Assembly: GCF_000226095.1 (NCBI RefSeq)
Contig: NC_016472.1
Span: forward strand, 3,472,001 to 3,536,000
Length of the DNA stretch: 64,000 nt
Direction of reading: 5' to 3'
DNA from: Thermothelomyces thermophilus ATCC 42464
Taxonomy: Eukaryota > Ascomycota > Sordariomycetes > Sordariales > Chaetomiaceae
Shown here: one piece after another, positions 9,812 to 22,505 of the stretch
Layout of the letters: each line of letters begins with the position of its first letter
Numbering within the stretch: position 1 is the stretch's first letter
Translations under genes and position numbers: made by a program
Notes under the pieces: generated by a model
Told to the model about the DNA's origin: nothing
What the model saw: only the letters and a program-made list of their open reading frames with translations
Database searches by the model: none

Positions 9812-11701
9812 TGCGCCTGGTTTTGTTGTTTTCGATATGTCGATGGTCGATGGTTTGCGTCGGCTGATGTGTTGGTTGCACTGTTTGCTACATGCAGAAC
9901 GAAGTGGGTGTATTGGGACCTTTTGGAGTTGGCTTTGTTTCTTTGACTCCTTCTCTCGGGCCTCGGACTCAGTTGGCTCGACACCAAAAACTGCAAGAAG
10001 TAATAAGGTAAGAAGGCAGCTGCAACCGCAGTCGATATATTCAATAAGATGCATCCATTGCGCAGGGAGAAAACGATATCGTAACGTCTTTTCTCAAAAC
10101 GTCCGGAAGATGTAGAGAAAGATGTTTTCGTTCAGAAACTAAACCCAGCGGTCGGTGTTGTTCCATGGTGAGCCACCTTAGGCCTTGGAGGAAGAGGCCC
10201 AATAGGGTGAGGAAGCATTCGCAGTCATGTTGGTCCGAGTCGCCCACTCGGACGCGTCACCTCAACCTGCGGTGTCAGGCACGAACAGAGTGAGGCTGCA
10301 TCAACTGGGCTAAGATGTGATGAGATCGCGCCCCGAGACGGGAAGGTGGCTTATGTAATACGGGGACTGCCCAGCCACGGCAGGCTCTGCTTGTGAAGCT
10401 GGCAGCCACGCAGTAATCCGTACACCTCCCTTTTCAATCAGGTCATGTGGTGCCACAACGGATGGTGATTCTTCCGAAAGCACATCTGGCCCGGGTTCCT
10501 AGTTCCTTTACCCGTACATCCTTTCCTAACAAAGGACGACCGTCGATAACATCGGATTGTCTCCGAGATCCGCCTGGACTTTCCTGGCCATTCCTGGCCA
10601 TTTACTCAGTTTGCTCAAGGTCGGCACCAGCGGCCTCCACTCGCAGCCTAGCGTACTGCGTACATACATAACTAGTACTAGCATATAACCGGATTCGCAA
10701 ACACCGCCCCCGCAGGCGGAGCCGCGCCATGGAACTTCGATAGGAAGACAGTTATCGTGCCAAGTCTGCAAAGAAACGGGATGAAACCATCAAGCTTTCT
10801 TCAGCGGGCGGTGAACACGCCAGGAGGGGTGCTGTTTCAAGTTGAGCGGCTTATCACTGCGCGGTTGGTTGAACCACAGCGGCTGCATTGTTCCACAGCG
10901 CGACCCCGACAAAATTCTCGCTCTGTTCTTTGAGAGGTTGCAGGACCATGGTCGGTCCACCACTCAAAACGCTCCATCCGATTAACTACATCAGTTGCTG
11001 CAGGGTTTACCCGGATGCCGCAGGATGCTGCGAAATTGGGATGGCCAGGCACAGCCCACGGCGCTCCACCCCACACGTTTCGGACCGTTGGCGATCGCCA
11101 AAAGGAAAGCCTTGTTTCATGGTCGAGCAAGCCAACGCCTCTTCCGAATTCCGTCTGGGCATCCGAGCCGGCGCGGGGTGGGCAAGGGAATGTTAGGATG
11201 CCAAGCGCCGGTTCTACCTTGTAGTAGGTCGATAGCCGACGGGATTGGTCCCAGTGCACCCCGTTTCCTTCACATCTAGTGTAAATTGATGGTGCTTGTC
11301 AAGCTCGGTGTTGCGATGTACAAAGATCTGCGAGGGCCTTTCATCCCATAACGAACCCCTGAGTTGGGGGCCTCCGTGACAAGCGACAGGATCGCATGAA
11401 AACAAAGTCAAGCAAAGCTCACACTCTAACCCCCAATCTCTGTTCTCTTTCTCTCTCTCCCTTCTTTCTACCCATCCCAGTCAGGAGGCCACTTTCGTAC
11501 CGCGTACTTTTCCAACGCAAGTACGTGCCACTCTTTTTCTATCATACCGCTGCTGCCCATTTTCAAAGGCAGGCAGTCTCTCATTTTCCATTGTCGCTCA
11601 TTCTTCACCAACCGACCGCCCACCTTCGTTTCTCTTGGAGGCTTCCGAGAAATTCCTCCTGTTTCAGCTGAGCGAACTCCGTTCGCATATCCACAGAAAT
11701 C
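9812..11701. other. Intergenic region between WSS1 and the secreted protease
   Basis: About 1.9 kb separates two divergent genes. Open frames are short and overlapping on both strands, with no recognisable domains. The region carries one exact copy of the GTAATCCGTAC dispersed motif and a CT-rich leader (about 11440-11470) before the protease start. Confidence 0.5.
10413..10423 (+). repeat. Dispersed motif GTAATCCGTAC, exact copy
   Basis: One of six exact copies of this 11-mer in the window (both strands), all between genes. Confidence 0.8.
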
Positions 11702-13254
11702 ATGAAGTTCGCCGCCCTCGCCCTCGCGGCATCTCTCGTCGCGGCTGCGCCCCGCGTCGTCAAGGTCGACCCCTCCGACATCAAGCCTCGCCGGCTCGGG
11801 GGAACCAAGTTCAAGCTGGGACAGATTCACAACGACTTGTTCCGCCAGCACGGCAGAGGCCCCAGGGCACTGGCCAAGGCCTACGAGAAGTACAACATCG
11901 AGCTGCCCCCGAACCTGTTGGAGGTTGTCCAGAGGATTCTCAAAGACCTGGGCATCGAGCCGCACTCCAAGAAGATCCCGGGTTCCAAGTCGTCCTACGG
12001 GAATGGGGCGCCCTACACCAACGAGACGGACGACTCGGGTACGTCTGCTCTGCTTTTTTTGTCAACGGGTCAGATCAAGTCTTGCTGACAACGCCCTCTT
12101 AGGCGAGGTTTCTGCCATCCCTCAGCTCTTTGACGTCGAGTATCTGGCTCCCGTCCAGATCGGCACTCCTCCCCAGACCCTGATGCTCAACTTCGACACG
12201 GGCTCGTCCGACCTGTGGGTGTTCAGCTCCGAGACCCCTAGCAGGCAGCAGAACGGCCAGAAGATCTACAAGATCGAGGAGAGCTCGACCGCCCGGCGGC
12301 TCAGCAACCACACCTGGTCGATCCAGTACGGCGACGGCAGCCGCTCGGCGGGCAACGTCTACCTCGACACGGTCAGCGTCGGCGGTGTGAACGTGTTCAA
12401 CCAGGCCGTCGAGTCCGCCACCTTCGTTTCTTCGTCCTTCGTCACCGATGCCGCCTCCTCGGGCCTGCTCGGCCTCGGCTTCGACTCCATCAACACGGTC
12501 AAGCCGACCAAGCAGAAGACCTTCATCTCCAACGCGCTGGAGTCGTTGGAGATGGGCCTCTTCACCGCGAACCTCAAGAAGGCCGAGCGTAAGCCCGCCT
12601 CTCCTCCCTTTTCCTTTCCTTTATTCTTCTTTTGTCTTGTTTCTTTTTTTTTTTTGAACAAAAAAAACAATAATATAAAAATTCTGTGATCTAACAACCC
12701 TTCCTCCCATAGCCGGCAACTACAATTTTGGCTTCATTGACGAGACCGAGTTCGTCGGCCCCCTTTCCTTCATCGATGTCGACTCGACCGACGGGTTCTG
12801 GCAGTTCGATGCCACCGGCTACTCGATCCAGCTCCCTGAACCGTCCGGGAACATCACGGGCACCCCGTTCAGGGCCGTCGCGCACACCGCCATCGCCGAC
12901 ACGGGCACCACCCTGCTCCTGCTCCCCCCCGGCATCGCGCAGGCCTACTACTGGCAGGTCCAGGGCGCCCGCCAAGCCCCCGAGGTCGGCGGCTGGGTGA
13001 TGCCCTGCAACGCCTCGATGCCCGACCTGACGCTGCACATTGGCACCTACAAGGCCGTCATCCCGGGCGAGCTCATCCCCTACGCCCCCGTCGATACCGA
13101 CGACATGGACACCGCCACCGTCTGCTACGGCGGCATCCAGAGCGCCAGCGGTATGCCCTTCGCCATCTACGGCGACATCTTCTTCAAGGCGCAGTTCACC
13201 GTTTTCGATGTCGAGAACTTGAAGCTGGGCTTCGCGCCGAAGCCGGAGCTTTGA
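11702..13254 (+). CDS. Secreted pepsin-like aspartic protease (family A1)
   Basis: Exons 11702-12038, 12103-12588 and 12713-13254 give 454 residues; introns are 64 nt (branch GCTGAC) and 124 nt. The first 16-17 residues ([16 protein letters not shown]) are a secretion signal, followed by a basic propeptide of about 95 residues. The catalytic motifs are both intact: DTGSSDLW (Asp near residue 144) and [10 protein letters not shown] (Asp near 337); YGDGS supplies the flap Tyr. Two late Cys (VMPCNAS and TVCYGG) probably form the single disulfide typical of fungal pepsins. The enzyme should be secreted and activate itself at acid pH. It resembles podosporapepsin/endothiapepsin-type enzymes. Length is slightly above the usual 400-420, accounted for by the propeptide. 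No GPI signal is seen. Confidence 0.93.
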
Positions 13255-14048
13255 GCCAATGGGGATCGCCCGAGGGGGGGCGGATGTGTGTCTGGGCTGA
13301 AACATAGCATAGAGTAGTGTAGTGAATTTAAGTAGGGAGAGGAGGGGTTATTTTCTCGCTTCTGGGGTCTGTATATTTTTATTATAATATGGGAGGCCTT
13401 TTTTTGTCTCCCTTTTTTTTTATGCCGCAGGCCCGGCGGTTGTAAGTAGACAAGGATAGATGGACCTTTTGCTCCTGACATACCCCGAGTGTTTGCTTCT
13501 GACGTAGTTCCCATTCCTCCGCGAACGGTGTTCCTCATCAATATTTCCAACCTATCCATCTCCTTTGGCCTCGACGTAATTTTTTTTGTTCTAATTGCAT
13601 CTTGTCATAACTCGGAGATTGTGATGATCCCTTTACTTAGACTGATTTGTTTATTGTTTTCTTTTTGTTTGTTCTTTTCTGGTGTTTCTCGAGGTCGTTA
13701 TGTGCACTGTGTGACTTGAATCAGTTACCGTCCTATTTTTGGCAGACGCGAAACCACGAGCGCCCGCTACGGAAGGCGCTACGCCTTGGGTGTGCTGATG
13801 TCAGCTTGAGGATTCCGTTCTTTTCCCGTCCTCAACCGATTTCATCACTTATGATGGCCTGATCACCTTCATCCTTCTGAATACATTAACAAAGCAGCGA
13901 CCACAGGGTCCAGGAACGACGCGCTCGTGCCTCACTTGACATTGAGCAGCCCAAACGCATATCCAACTCTCTCTCTCTCTCACACACACACTCTCCCCTG
14001 TAATTGACTCCCGGAGATCCAATCCTGGGTCGCGTCAACGGTGGAAAG
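13255..14048. other. Protease 3' flank and upstream region of the luciferase-domain gene
   Basis: No gene is seen. T-rich stretches (13365-13420, 13578-13690) fit a transcript end. A (CT)n(CA)n microsatellite lies at about 13969-13991, roughly 60 bp before the next start codon. Confidence 0.5.
13969..13991. repeat. (CT)n(CA)n microsatellite
   Basis: A CT dinucleotide run passes directly into a CA run in the probable leader of the downstream gene. Confidence 0.8.
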
Positions 14049-15142
14049 ATGTCCTCCACCCTAGGCAATCTCATCTCGGCCCTGCGCCTCCCCTTCTCGT
14101 TCCCCAACTCGTTTAACAGAGGAACGACGACGACGAAGATTACGCTGATGGCGCCGACGACGATGACGAGATTCCTCACCCTAGCGACTCCGCCCTTCTT
14201 CTTCCTCCTCCTCCTCTTCTCCTCCCTCCCCTCCATCCTCACGTCCTACCGCGACTGGCTCGCCCTCGGCCGCGGCGGGCCCCCGCACAACTTCCTCGGC
14301 TTCCTCGTTCAGTCCACCATGGGGCTGCTCGCGCGGTCCGACGTCCGCGCCGTGCCGCCGCCGTACTACTACCGCCGCCGCCCCCGCCGCCGGCCGTCAC
14401 CCGGCGACGAACCCGAGGAAGCGGACGGCGTGGTCGACGAGGCGGTCGTGCGCGCGTACGCGCCGCACGGGCGCACGTCCTTCCTGGCCCCGTCCTCGCC
14501 GCTACACCCGCGGGACGGGCCCAGGCCGGCGGTGCCCGCGTTCGTGGCGCCCCACCGGCAGACGTCGATGCAGGGCACGCCCGAGATGGTGGGGCGGATG
14601 GAGGCGTTCCTGCGCAGGCTCGTGGAGGAGCAGGAGGAAGCTCAGCCGGGGGGCGGCGGGCGGCTGCTGGAGATCAAGCCGTCCCAGCTGGAAGGGGGCC
14701 GGTACCCGGCGATCTTTGTCGCCGAGAGGGAGGGCAAAATGCCGCCGTTCATGGGCATTGCGAGACGGGAGATTGTCCACGTTCACTCCGAAGGCAGCTC
14801 GCATATGACTCTGAGCTTGGTCGACGGGGAGGAGGCGGTTGCCAAGGGATGGTAAGTCCCCCCCACCCCCACCTCCCTTTCGTTTCCTTTCATACTGCCA
14901 AAAAATAAAGAGGGAAGCAGAAGATAGAAACACAAAACACCTTTGTTGAGGGCTGCGAACTGATCGGCGTTAATAGGGGCGAAAGACACCGCCTGAGCGG
15001 GGTGAACAGGGTATTGCCTTGGAGCTATACCCTGCTGTACGCGCCGCAGAATGACTACGAGTTCGAGGTGTGGACTAGGCTCGTGGTGGCGGCGTGTAGG
15101 TTTGTCACGGGCGGGAAAGACATCAAGATGGTACGAGCCTGA
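14049..15142 (+). CDS. Membrane-anchored luciferase-domain (DUF5519-type) protein
   Basis: Exons 14049-14851 and 14977-15142 (intron 125 nt, donor GTAAGT) give 322 residues. A hydrophobic stretch near residues 45-65 (PPFFFLLLLFSSLPSIL) should anchor the protein in a membrane. The middle is Arg/Pro-rich. The C-terminal part has the pattern of the fungal luciferase-like domain: IVHVHSEGSSHMTLSL, then AVAKGWGERHRLSG across the splice junction, then LPWSYTLLYAPQND and VVAACRFVTGG. The family is named after a domain in luciferase-related entries but its biochemical role is unknown, and light emission should not be assumed. I use the ATG at 14049; a TTG 45 bp upstream is not a credible start. It converges on the aldehyde dehydrogenase gene with only 189 bp between stops. 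Confidence 0.8.
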
Positions 15143-15331
15143 AGGGGAGCTCTGCTTCGAGTGGTTTGAAGCGTTGTATTTCTAAAACTGGTCTGGAAGG
15201 GAAAGGCTAACCACTCTGAATGGGCATCATTGGCAGGGACTAAATACCTTCTCTTGATTAGAACGAAAACAAAATGGTATCATTACTAGTAAGTAACAAG
15301 ACGCCGACATCCCTCTCTCTCCCAAGACTGC

Positions 15332-16833
15332 TTACCACCGGAATGTGACGGTCTTGGTCCTCACCCACTCGGCCAGGCCCTGCGCAGCATTGAACCTGCC
15401 ATACCCCGAAGCTTTCGCACCGCCATGCGGTAGCGCGGTCTCGTCGTGGACGGACATGCTGTTGATGTGTACGGCACCCGTCTCGATCTCCTTGGCAAAC
15501 CGAAGGCCCCGGCGCAAGTCCTCAGTGAACACGGCCGAGGAGAGGCCGTACTCGGTGTCATTGGCAATTCGCAGTGCCTCCTCCTCCGTCTCGATCTCGA
15601 ACAACGACACGGTGGGGCCGAAGCTCTCCGTTTTGTAGATATCCATGTCCGAGCTGACACCGCTGACGACGACGGGCCGCATGCGCGTGGCGCTCGCCTC
15701 CTGGGTGTTGGCATCCCCGTACAGCAGCGAGGCTCCCTTGCTCAGGGCGTCCTCAATCAATTTCTTGTTCTTGGTGACGCCGAGGCTGTTGATCAGGACG
15801 AGGGGGTCATGCTGGCCGCCAAAGATGTTGTCGATGGCGCCGACGAGTTTCTTCTCGATCTCGGCGCGTATCTTCTTGTGCACAAGGATGCGCTCGGTTG
15901 ACATGCAAATCTGGCCCGAGTTGAGGAAGGCGCCGAGCGCGCACTGCACGGCGGCATTGTCCAAGTCGGCGTCCTCCCATACGATGGCGGGCGCCTTGCC
16001 GCCCAGCTCAAGCAGCACCGGTTTGAGGTGCTCGCCGGCCAGCTTGCCGATGATGCGGCCGACCGCGGAGCTGCCGGTGAAGTTGATCTTCTTGACCTGC
16101 GGGTCGGCGATGAGCATCTGTGTGATCGCGGCCGCGTTCGCGGGCTCGTGGAAGAGCAAGTTCAGCACGCCGTCCGGCAGGCCGGCCTCGTGGAAGACGG
16201 AGCATAGGCCCCACATGGTCCGCGGGCAGAGCTCGGAGCCCTTGAGGATGGCGGCGTTGCCTGCGGCGATGGGGAAGAGTACCGAGCGAACGCCAAGAAT
16301 GTACGGGGCATTCCTGGCTTGGTCAGCTACGAGCATTATCAATTGCACAAGGTGCAACCTTACCAAGGGGCGATGGAAAGGACGACTCCAAAGGGCTCCC
16401 TGAGAACCATGGCTCCGGTGTCCGGGTCGGCAGGGGTGGGCAGGGTGCCTTCTAGACCGCTCAGTCTGCCAGCGACGTCGATGATGAACTCCCTTGCCGT
16501 GTTGACATTGAAGTCGGCCCACTGGCGCGGGCATCCTGTCTCGTCCATCATGTAATTACCGAGCTCTTCCCTCCTCCGCACCATGATATCCGCGGCCTTG
16601 AGGAGAATGTCACGACGCGTCCGCGGGAGCGACTTCCTCCATGTCCGGAAGGCGTCCGCTGCTGTGTCGACGGCGGCGCGAACCTCGGTCTCGCTTGCGC
16701 TACCAGCCTGGTGGACCACCTTGCCAGATGCCGGCGACACAACGTTGAACTTCCTCTCCGGGTGCACCTCCTTGCCATTGATGTAGAAGGGGACCGAGTA
16801 CAACTCGGCGGCAGCGGTGGTGGATGAAGACAT
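15332..16833 (-). CDS. NAD(P)-dependent aldehyde dehydrogenase (salicylaldehyde/vanillin dehydrogenase-like)
   Basis: Two exons (16833-16364 and 16313-15332; 50-nt intron with GCTGAC branch) give 483 residues, the usual ALDH length. Signature motifs are in order: FTGSSAVG (coenzyme loop), LELGGKAP with the general-base Glu (about residue 259), GQICMSTER with the catalytic Cys (about 293), ESFGPTVSLF, and a C-terminal HGGAKASGYGRF. The N-terminal YINGKEV and SPASGKVV are typical of the aromatic-aldehyde branch (DoxF/Vdh-like), but substrate cannot be read from sequence with confidence. No signal peptide or PTS1 is evident (ends FRW), so it is probably cytosolic. The start is the ATG at 16833; the in-frame TTG upstream is ignored. 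Confidence 0.92.
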
Positions 16834-18741
16834 GGTGAGGAAAGGGGAGCAAGCCAAGTACCGCGTAAACCAAGAGACCGAGATGCGTCGTACTAAGGAG
16901 CCAAAGGGGACAGTGAGGGGATGGAAGAGAGTTTATCAGAGCGAGGCCTCGAAAGGTTACCCGAGCACGACGGTGGGGTATAATCCCCCTGCCGGCCGGT
17001 TGGGGCCCTTCAACTTGTCTGAAATCTGGTTAGATCAGGTCCCGGTCAGTAAGTGGAGCCGGGGGGTATCTCCGAGGTGCAGTGCCGGGCGAAGCCTGTG
17101 ATTCTTGCTCATCTCGAAGCTGATCACCGAGCCAGCCGCTCATCAACTTCTATGAATGCTCCAGGGCGAATACATCCCATGTGGCCCCTTTTTTTCTTGA
17201 TGCATAGCCCGGCGAATGAAGACCCGGAACGAGGAGCCACAGGGTCGTGGACCCTCGAGGGGCAAAACTGCCCTCATAGTTCGGACCAGGCACGCTTGGC
17301 ATCCCGGACCTTGAGTGCGGGGTCCATAGAGTGGGGACTTGGAGATGCGGAGGCAAGATTCGGCATCTGTCTCACGAACGGCGGGTGCTGATGCTCCTGT
17401 GAAAGGCGTCTTTTTCACTCTCTAGATGCGGAGCAGGTTCGGACGACGCGATGCGCCGCTAATAGAAGCAGAGCCCTGTGTGCAGTCTATAATTCAGTGC
17501 CTCGAATGCATGCTGAAACGGCGGCCCTTGAGGAACGTCGTAGAGCTAATGGGGAAACAGGCGACAGCGAGCGGAATTGTTGGCAGGGTCGCCATGTGAA
17601 GCTTCAGTCTACCCCAGGCCTTGTGCCACGTGTGGCGACACCCCCCGCGCTTCCGGGTTCGGCTGGGGAGGAAAAGGTTGGGGTGTCACTCAAGCGAACT
17701 GCACAGGTCGGAGTTCCAAGTGGGAGGCAGCGCAGATTTCCTGGGGTGGCTTCAGGACTTGCTGCGTTCCCCCTTCAAGGCCTTCAACTGCGAGAAGGCA
17801 TCGCCAGGGTTTACGAATGGGTGTGGAACTGTTGTGAGGGAGATTTCTTGATACACCACTAGGAGGAATCAGCCAAGCACCACAAATATGGTGGCATTTT
17901 CCGCACCTCGGTTGCTCCCGGGCAAATGGACGTCAACTTCACTCTTCATCTGGGATGTCGTAGTGTACGAGGCGGCCATCGGGGACTGTTGCGGCGCTCG
18001 TAGTGGACCCTTGATGAGAGGCCTTGCTGGAGGCGATGTCGCCATGTTGAGGGAAGTTCTTCACTCGGGTAGTTTGTTCGGCTGATAGAGGATGCGGGAG
18101 GAACCAGTGTCGAGGTTGGGGTTAACGAAAGGCTCTCGGTCAGCGGCGCCAGTTGGAGCTCTGCTGCTGTCAGCTGCGAAGTGGGCGGCAGTGACGTAGT
18201 TACCTTATCAGTTCCAATGCCGCTACGAAAGGGAGCCTTCTTGGCGCCGACTGCCCAAGGTCAATGCTTCAGTGGAATAAGTCAACAACAATCTAGGATA
18301 TATAAGTATATCGGTCTCTTGCGTAGATTCCGGTCTCCAATTGGATTCAGTTCCGCTGTTGCGACCGCGCGATTGGGGCCGGAAGTGAGAAGTTAGCCTC
18401 TCTATGTGATTACTTTGTAGGCAGGCAATTACAAACCTGGAACTGACCACCTTCCCGTTCGGAACTTCGAATCATCTGGTCGATTTTCTGTGAGATACCA
18501 GGGAAACAGCACCAGGAAGGCACCTCCTTGCCCAATTCAAGGTGCCTTAGGTACAAATGAGGTACCACGCACGAGCTAGGGAGGCAGTAGCACTCCAAAA
18601 CCAGGGCAATACTTCTAGGCAACTACCTACCGGTGATCATCTGCTCTCACATCCATCTTCTGATTTGGTGTCTGTTGTCTGCAACACCACCCCTCTCAAT
18701 CCGCCACTCGAAATTATTAACCAGCACCTGAGTTATTTCTT
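16834..18741. other. Intergenic region between aldehyde dehydrogenase and hybrid kinase genes
   Basis: This 1.9 kb divergent region has several open frames of 60-120 codons on the + strand around 17500-18080, but they overlap one another, lack domains and mostly begin at non-ATG codons. I see no supported gene. It presumably contains both promoters. Confidence 0.5.
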
Positions 18742-20960
18742 ATGGCGCCCGAGTCTTTGCTGCCGTCACAGAACCAGCCCCCTTCCGCTGGAGACGCCAG
18801 ACACATTCCTATGCTCTCTGGAAACCCCTCCCACAAGAATGAAAACGACTCCGCCGGCGATGAAAGAATCATCAGTCCCTGGATGCCTCTGCTACCACCT
18901 GCAAACAAGAGGCTGATCAAACGGCGCGCGAGTGCGCCGGCTATGACGGGCGAACCCCCAATCCAGGCGGAACCGGAACCTGGTCAACTCGATTATCGCG
19001 CCGCTTGTTTCGACAATGACACTCCCCTTGAAGGCATTCAGAGAAGGGACGCCGCCGCCGAGGATGGGCGAGAGCGGCTGCTAGGCGGCATCGACCTTGC
19101 TCAGGCGACCCTATTCAGTGTCAGCCACAATCGCAGGGTCACTATGCTTGAAGGAGCCCTAGCTCGGACTTGCCTACCTTCACGCCGTGAGAGTCACACA
19201 GCACCCTCTGCCCCTTGCATCGGCGAGAATGTCTACGAAGTACTGAACCGACTTCGGTTGAAGCCCCGTAAGGAACAGTTGCCGCCGTTCTTTGAACTCC
19301 TTGAGTCCGTCCTCAATGGAAAAACTTTGGGAGCTTCCCAAGTATGCGAGATCGGTCAGTTCACAGTCTTCTGCCCCCTGGCGCCCCCCCCCCCCCCGCG
19401 GGGCCAAATCCGTTATTGACGCATCCCAGATGGCCGTTAGTATCGCGCATATGTTCAGACACTCATCGAAACGCCGAGGCCCGGCAGGGGCATCGAAGAC
19501 ATTCGTTCTGAAGGCGTCACGGGCTTGATTGTGGACCTGACAGCGCTCGACAGCCACACCGCGGCGCAGTTGCGAAGCGATTGCGGGGAGTTTACCGCAC
19601 AACGTGCTGCCTGGTTGGAACAACATGTCCCATCTTCTGTAGGTTCTTCTCCCATTAGGGCTGAGACGGCGTGGTTAGGAAAAAACAATAACGACATGCT
19701 AACAGTCACCAGATGTCGTATGGGGTTCAAGCTTTGGCCATCGGCGTCGCCAGTATGGCGAGACTCCTGTTGAGTGACAAAACCCTTAGGGGCGACCAGC
19801 GAATGATAGCAACCAGGCTTCATGGATTGGCACAGGAGCTCCTAGCCATGGTCAATGACAAGTTGAATCCCTCTACGGCCGAACCTGAGAGACTAAACAC
19901 TGGCTACATGCAGTTTTCCGTGTCGAGAGCTATCCGAGCTGTGTTGAATCACCTCAGACCTGCCGCTGAGGCCAAGGGGCTTGCCTTCCGTACTCAAGTT
20001 GCGGACAAGATTGCGAGCGGCTTCGAAGTCATGGGTGATCCTATACAGCTACAACAGGTCATGGTCAATCTTCTCTCGAATAGCCTCCGATCCACGACTC
20101 GGGGCTACGTGAAGTTCTCCTTAGAGGAAGAGCAGGACCATCCTAACTCAACCGTTCTTAAGTTTAAAGTCGAAGACACCAGCAGGTTTGCCGAGCGAGG
20201 GGTTATGAATTGGCCTTCCATAACACCACACTTTAATTTCTCCGAGGGCGGGCTCGGTGATTCCAAAGCCGTGGTGGAGGCAATGCAGGGCCGCATGACG
20301 CTAGACACATCTTGGGGAGTGGGCACCACCATCACAGTATGGATCCCCTTCAAGAAGGCCCCGTGTGAGCGGTTGATGGATTCGATCCAAGCACATCCCT
20401 CTCTCTTTGTGCCTCGATTGGCATCTTCACATAACCCCAGGGCGTTCATGCCTGAGACAGGCCAACTCTCACGGAGCTCGGCTGCAGACACCATACGAGC
20501 CAAGTGTATCCCAGGAATGTCAGACCTCCCCCCTTTCCAACGCGGCAATATTCTTGTTCTTGTAGCGGAGGACGACATTATCAGCCAGAAACTTACCATG
20601 ACTCTGATCGAGCAGCTTGGGTTCCAAGCCGCGGCAGCGTGTAACGGCTCTGAAGTCCTTGTCTACATCAAGGCCGCCATGCTTGGCCACAAGCCCAAGC
20701 CCGGCATCATTCTCATGGACTTGCGGATGCCTTTTATCGACGGTTATCAGTGTGCCGACATCTTGCGGCACCGTACCCCATACCGCGAGTATGTCAGCGA
20801 CATCCCGATTGTGGCTGTGGCTGCCTCGGTCGCCCCCAAAGACGAGGAGGAGTGGAGATGCAAGAGCGCGGGAATGGACGAGTTTCTACCCAAGCCGCTT
20901 ACCATCGACGCCCTCGAGCGTGTGTTTGTCAGATGGGGGACCTGCGGTCGACGAGCGTAG
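18742..20960 (+). CDS. Degenerate hybrid histidine kinase (pseudokinase) with receiver domain
   Basis: Proposed exons are 18742-19341, 19441-19638 and 19713-20960 (681 residues). The second intron is clear (GTAGGT, branch GCTAAC, CACCAG); the first is my best fit and places a 14-C tract in the intron. Exon 1 ends in a PAS-like segment (FSVSHNRRVTMLEG, GENVYEVLNRL, LESVLNGKTL) as in the large hybrid kinases of Sordariomycetes. Where those have MSHEIRTPI, this has MSYGVQALA, so the phosphoacceptor His is Tyr. The ATP-binding domain keeps an N-box-like QVMVNLLSNSL, but the G1 box reads EDTSRF instead of DTGIG and the GTGLGL box is GGLGDS. The receiver (about residues 535-680) keeps the acidic pair (AEDD), phosphoacceptor Asp (ILMDLRMP) and Lys (LPKPL), but the switch Thr is Ala (VAVAAS). 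It is probably a kinase-dead regulator or a decaying paralogue. Confidence 0.75.
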
Positions 20961-22505
20961 GAAGGGAAGGATGGTTGAGCCGCAACACTTTCTCTGAGAC
21001 GAGCAAGGCATTATGGGACTTAACCAGGTTTGCTTTGAGACGGATAACTCCTACATTCTTGATATGATAATAAGGGAGTAAGAGTCTGAAGATAGCCATG
21101 AGATTGAACATGGCCTCAGCGGATGGGGGTAGCGTAAACCACATTATGGATACCGGCATCGAATTTGCCAATGAACCTGACAATATCGAGACTGTCCTAT
21201 GCGTGTTTGCCTTGCTCTAGTTATCTCTCGGGTAACTGGGATAGCAACCTGAGGTTTAGTGCTGATGGAGTCGCAATACTTCCTGGGCATTTTGCATTCA
21301 CCTGAACACTACGCCGTTTCGTACGCTGATTTCTAGCAATGCTGTCCCTGAGTGTTGCTGTGGAGTTGAATCTGCACCATTGCTGGCCTCCTTGGCAGTT
21401 TCTTGGGTTCCTCTAGCAGGAGACTGCAGATCAAACGTAACCAGGGAATTTCTCGCTGGAGAAGTAGAGAGTATCGGACACTCCGTGTAATAGGGCTGGC
21501 CCATGAAAAGTGTGAGAGGGGCTAAATCAGGGCGGAAGCCTTTTACACTTGTTGTCATAGAGCTCATAGTATAACTTGTTCATGATCCGTTGCCCTGATC
21601 TCGCAGTCCCGCAACCAAGCACTGCCATGGTTAGCCCAAGTGACAATTAATAAGGGACAGAGCACTCGCCCTCAGGAAGCTGGCGCCTACCTGGTCGTCG
21701 CCCTAAAACCAAATGTGGGCATCCCAGCATGTATGTACGTATTCATCCAGCAAATCAAGATGGTCGTGCGAACGCTGGGACGAAAGTGACACCACGGCAC
21801 AACTAAACCAAAGGTGTTTAGATTCGCCATGCCAATGGGCGCGCCGTAGCAGAAGGGGAAAAGCCCAAGGACGAGAGACCCAACGTCAGCCTGAAAATGC
21901 TCAGAAGGGTATCTAGTATACACGGATTAAGTACAGTTGACCAAGGAGGACAGAAAACCAAAAGGATGATCCAAAAAAAAAAAAAAAAAAAAAAAACACC
22001 CGCTCGGAAACTCATAAACCAAACACTATATGCGTCGTCGCTATGCGAAATCCGAACGAGGTCCCGCCCTGACGGGAAAAAAAAAAAAAGAAACGGCCTT
22101 GCTGATCAAAATGCACAGGTCATAACCGTACGAGAAGAAGATAAAAAAAGTGTTATCGTTAGAACGGCGTGAAATGCTAAGAACGCAAGACGTGACGTAT
22201 ATCGTAAAAAGGGGTCGCCGTTTCTCGGGAGTGGGCCATCGCCGGGGAGGCCGAGGTGGTCGACTGTGACAAGTAGGTGGAGAGAGGAAATGAAAAAAGC
22301 CGTCAAGGCTGTAACCAGATCGAACCGTGCACTCGCCATACCAAACGCGGTTGCTCATTATCGAGCCATGCGCGTCGTGAGCTGGGTGATGCATGAGGTC
22401 CGGACGAAACAGCGGAGCCCAAACCAAACTCAGGGGGAGTTGGTTGGGAAATGCAAGTCGGGTTCCCTCTCACCCAAACACAGACAAGAAAATCTCCTCG
22501 CGCTC
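20961..22505. other. Convergent 3' flanks
   Basis: No gene is supported. The region holds a 24-A tract (21973-21996) and another A-run (22078-22089), both likely near transcript ends. The remaining open frames are short and compositionally ordinary. Confidence 0.5.
21973..21996. repeat. Poly-A tract (24 nt)
   Basis: An uninterrupted A-run is seen directly. Its length may be uncertain because homopolymers are prone to sequencing error. Confidence 0.8.

Noticed and set aside
14004-14048. N-terminal extension of the luciferase-domain protein from a TTG
   Set aside because: TTG is not a credible start here and an ATG follows in frame at 14049.
17497-17862. 121-codon + strand frame upstream of the hybrid kinase
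   Set aside because: No ATG start at its beginning, no domain, and overlapping frames on the same strand of equal quality.
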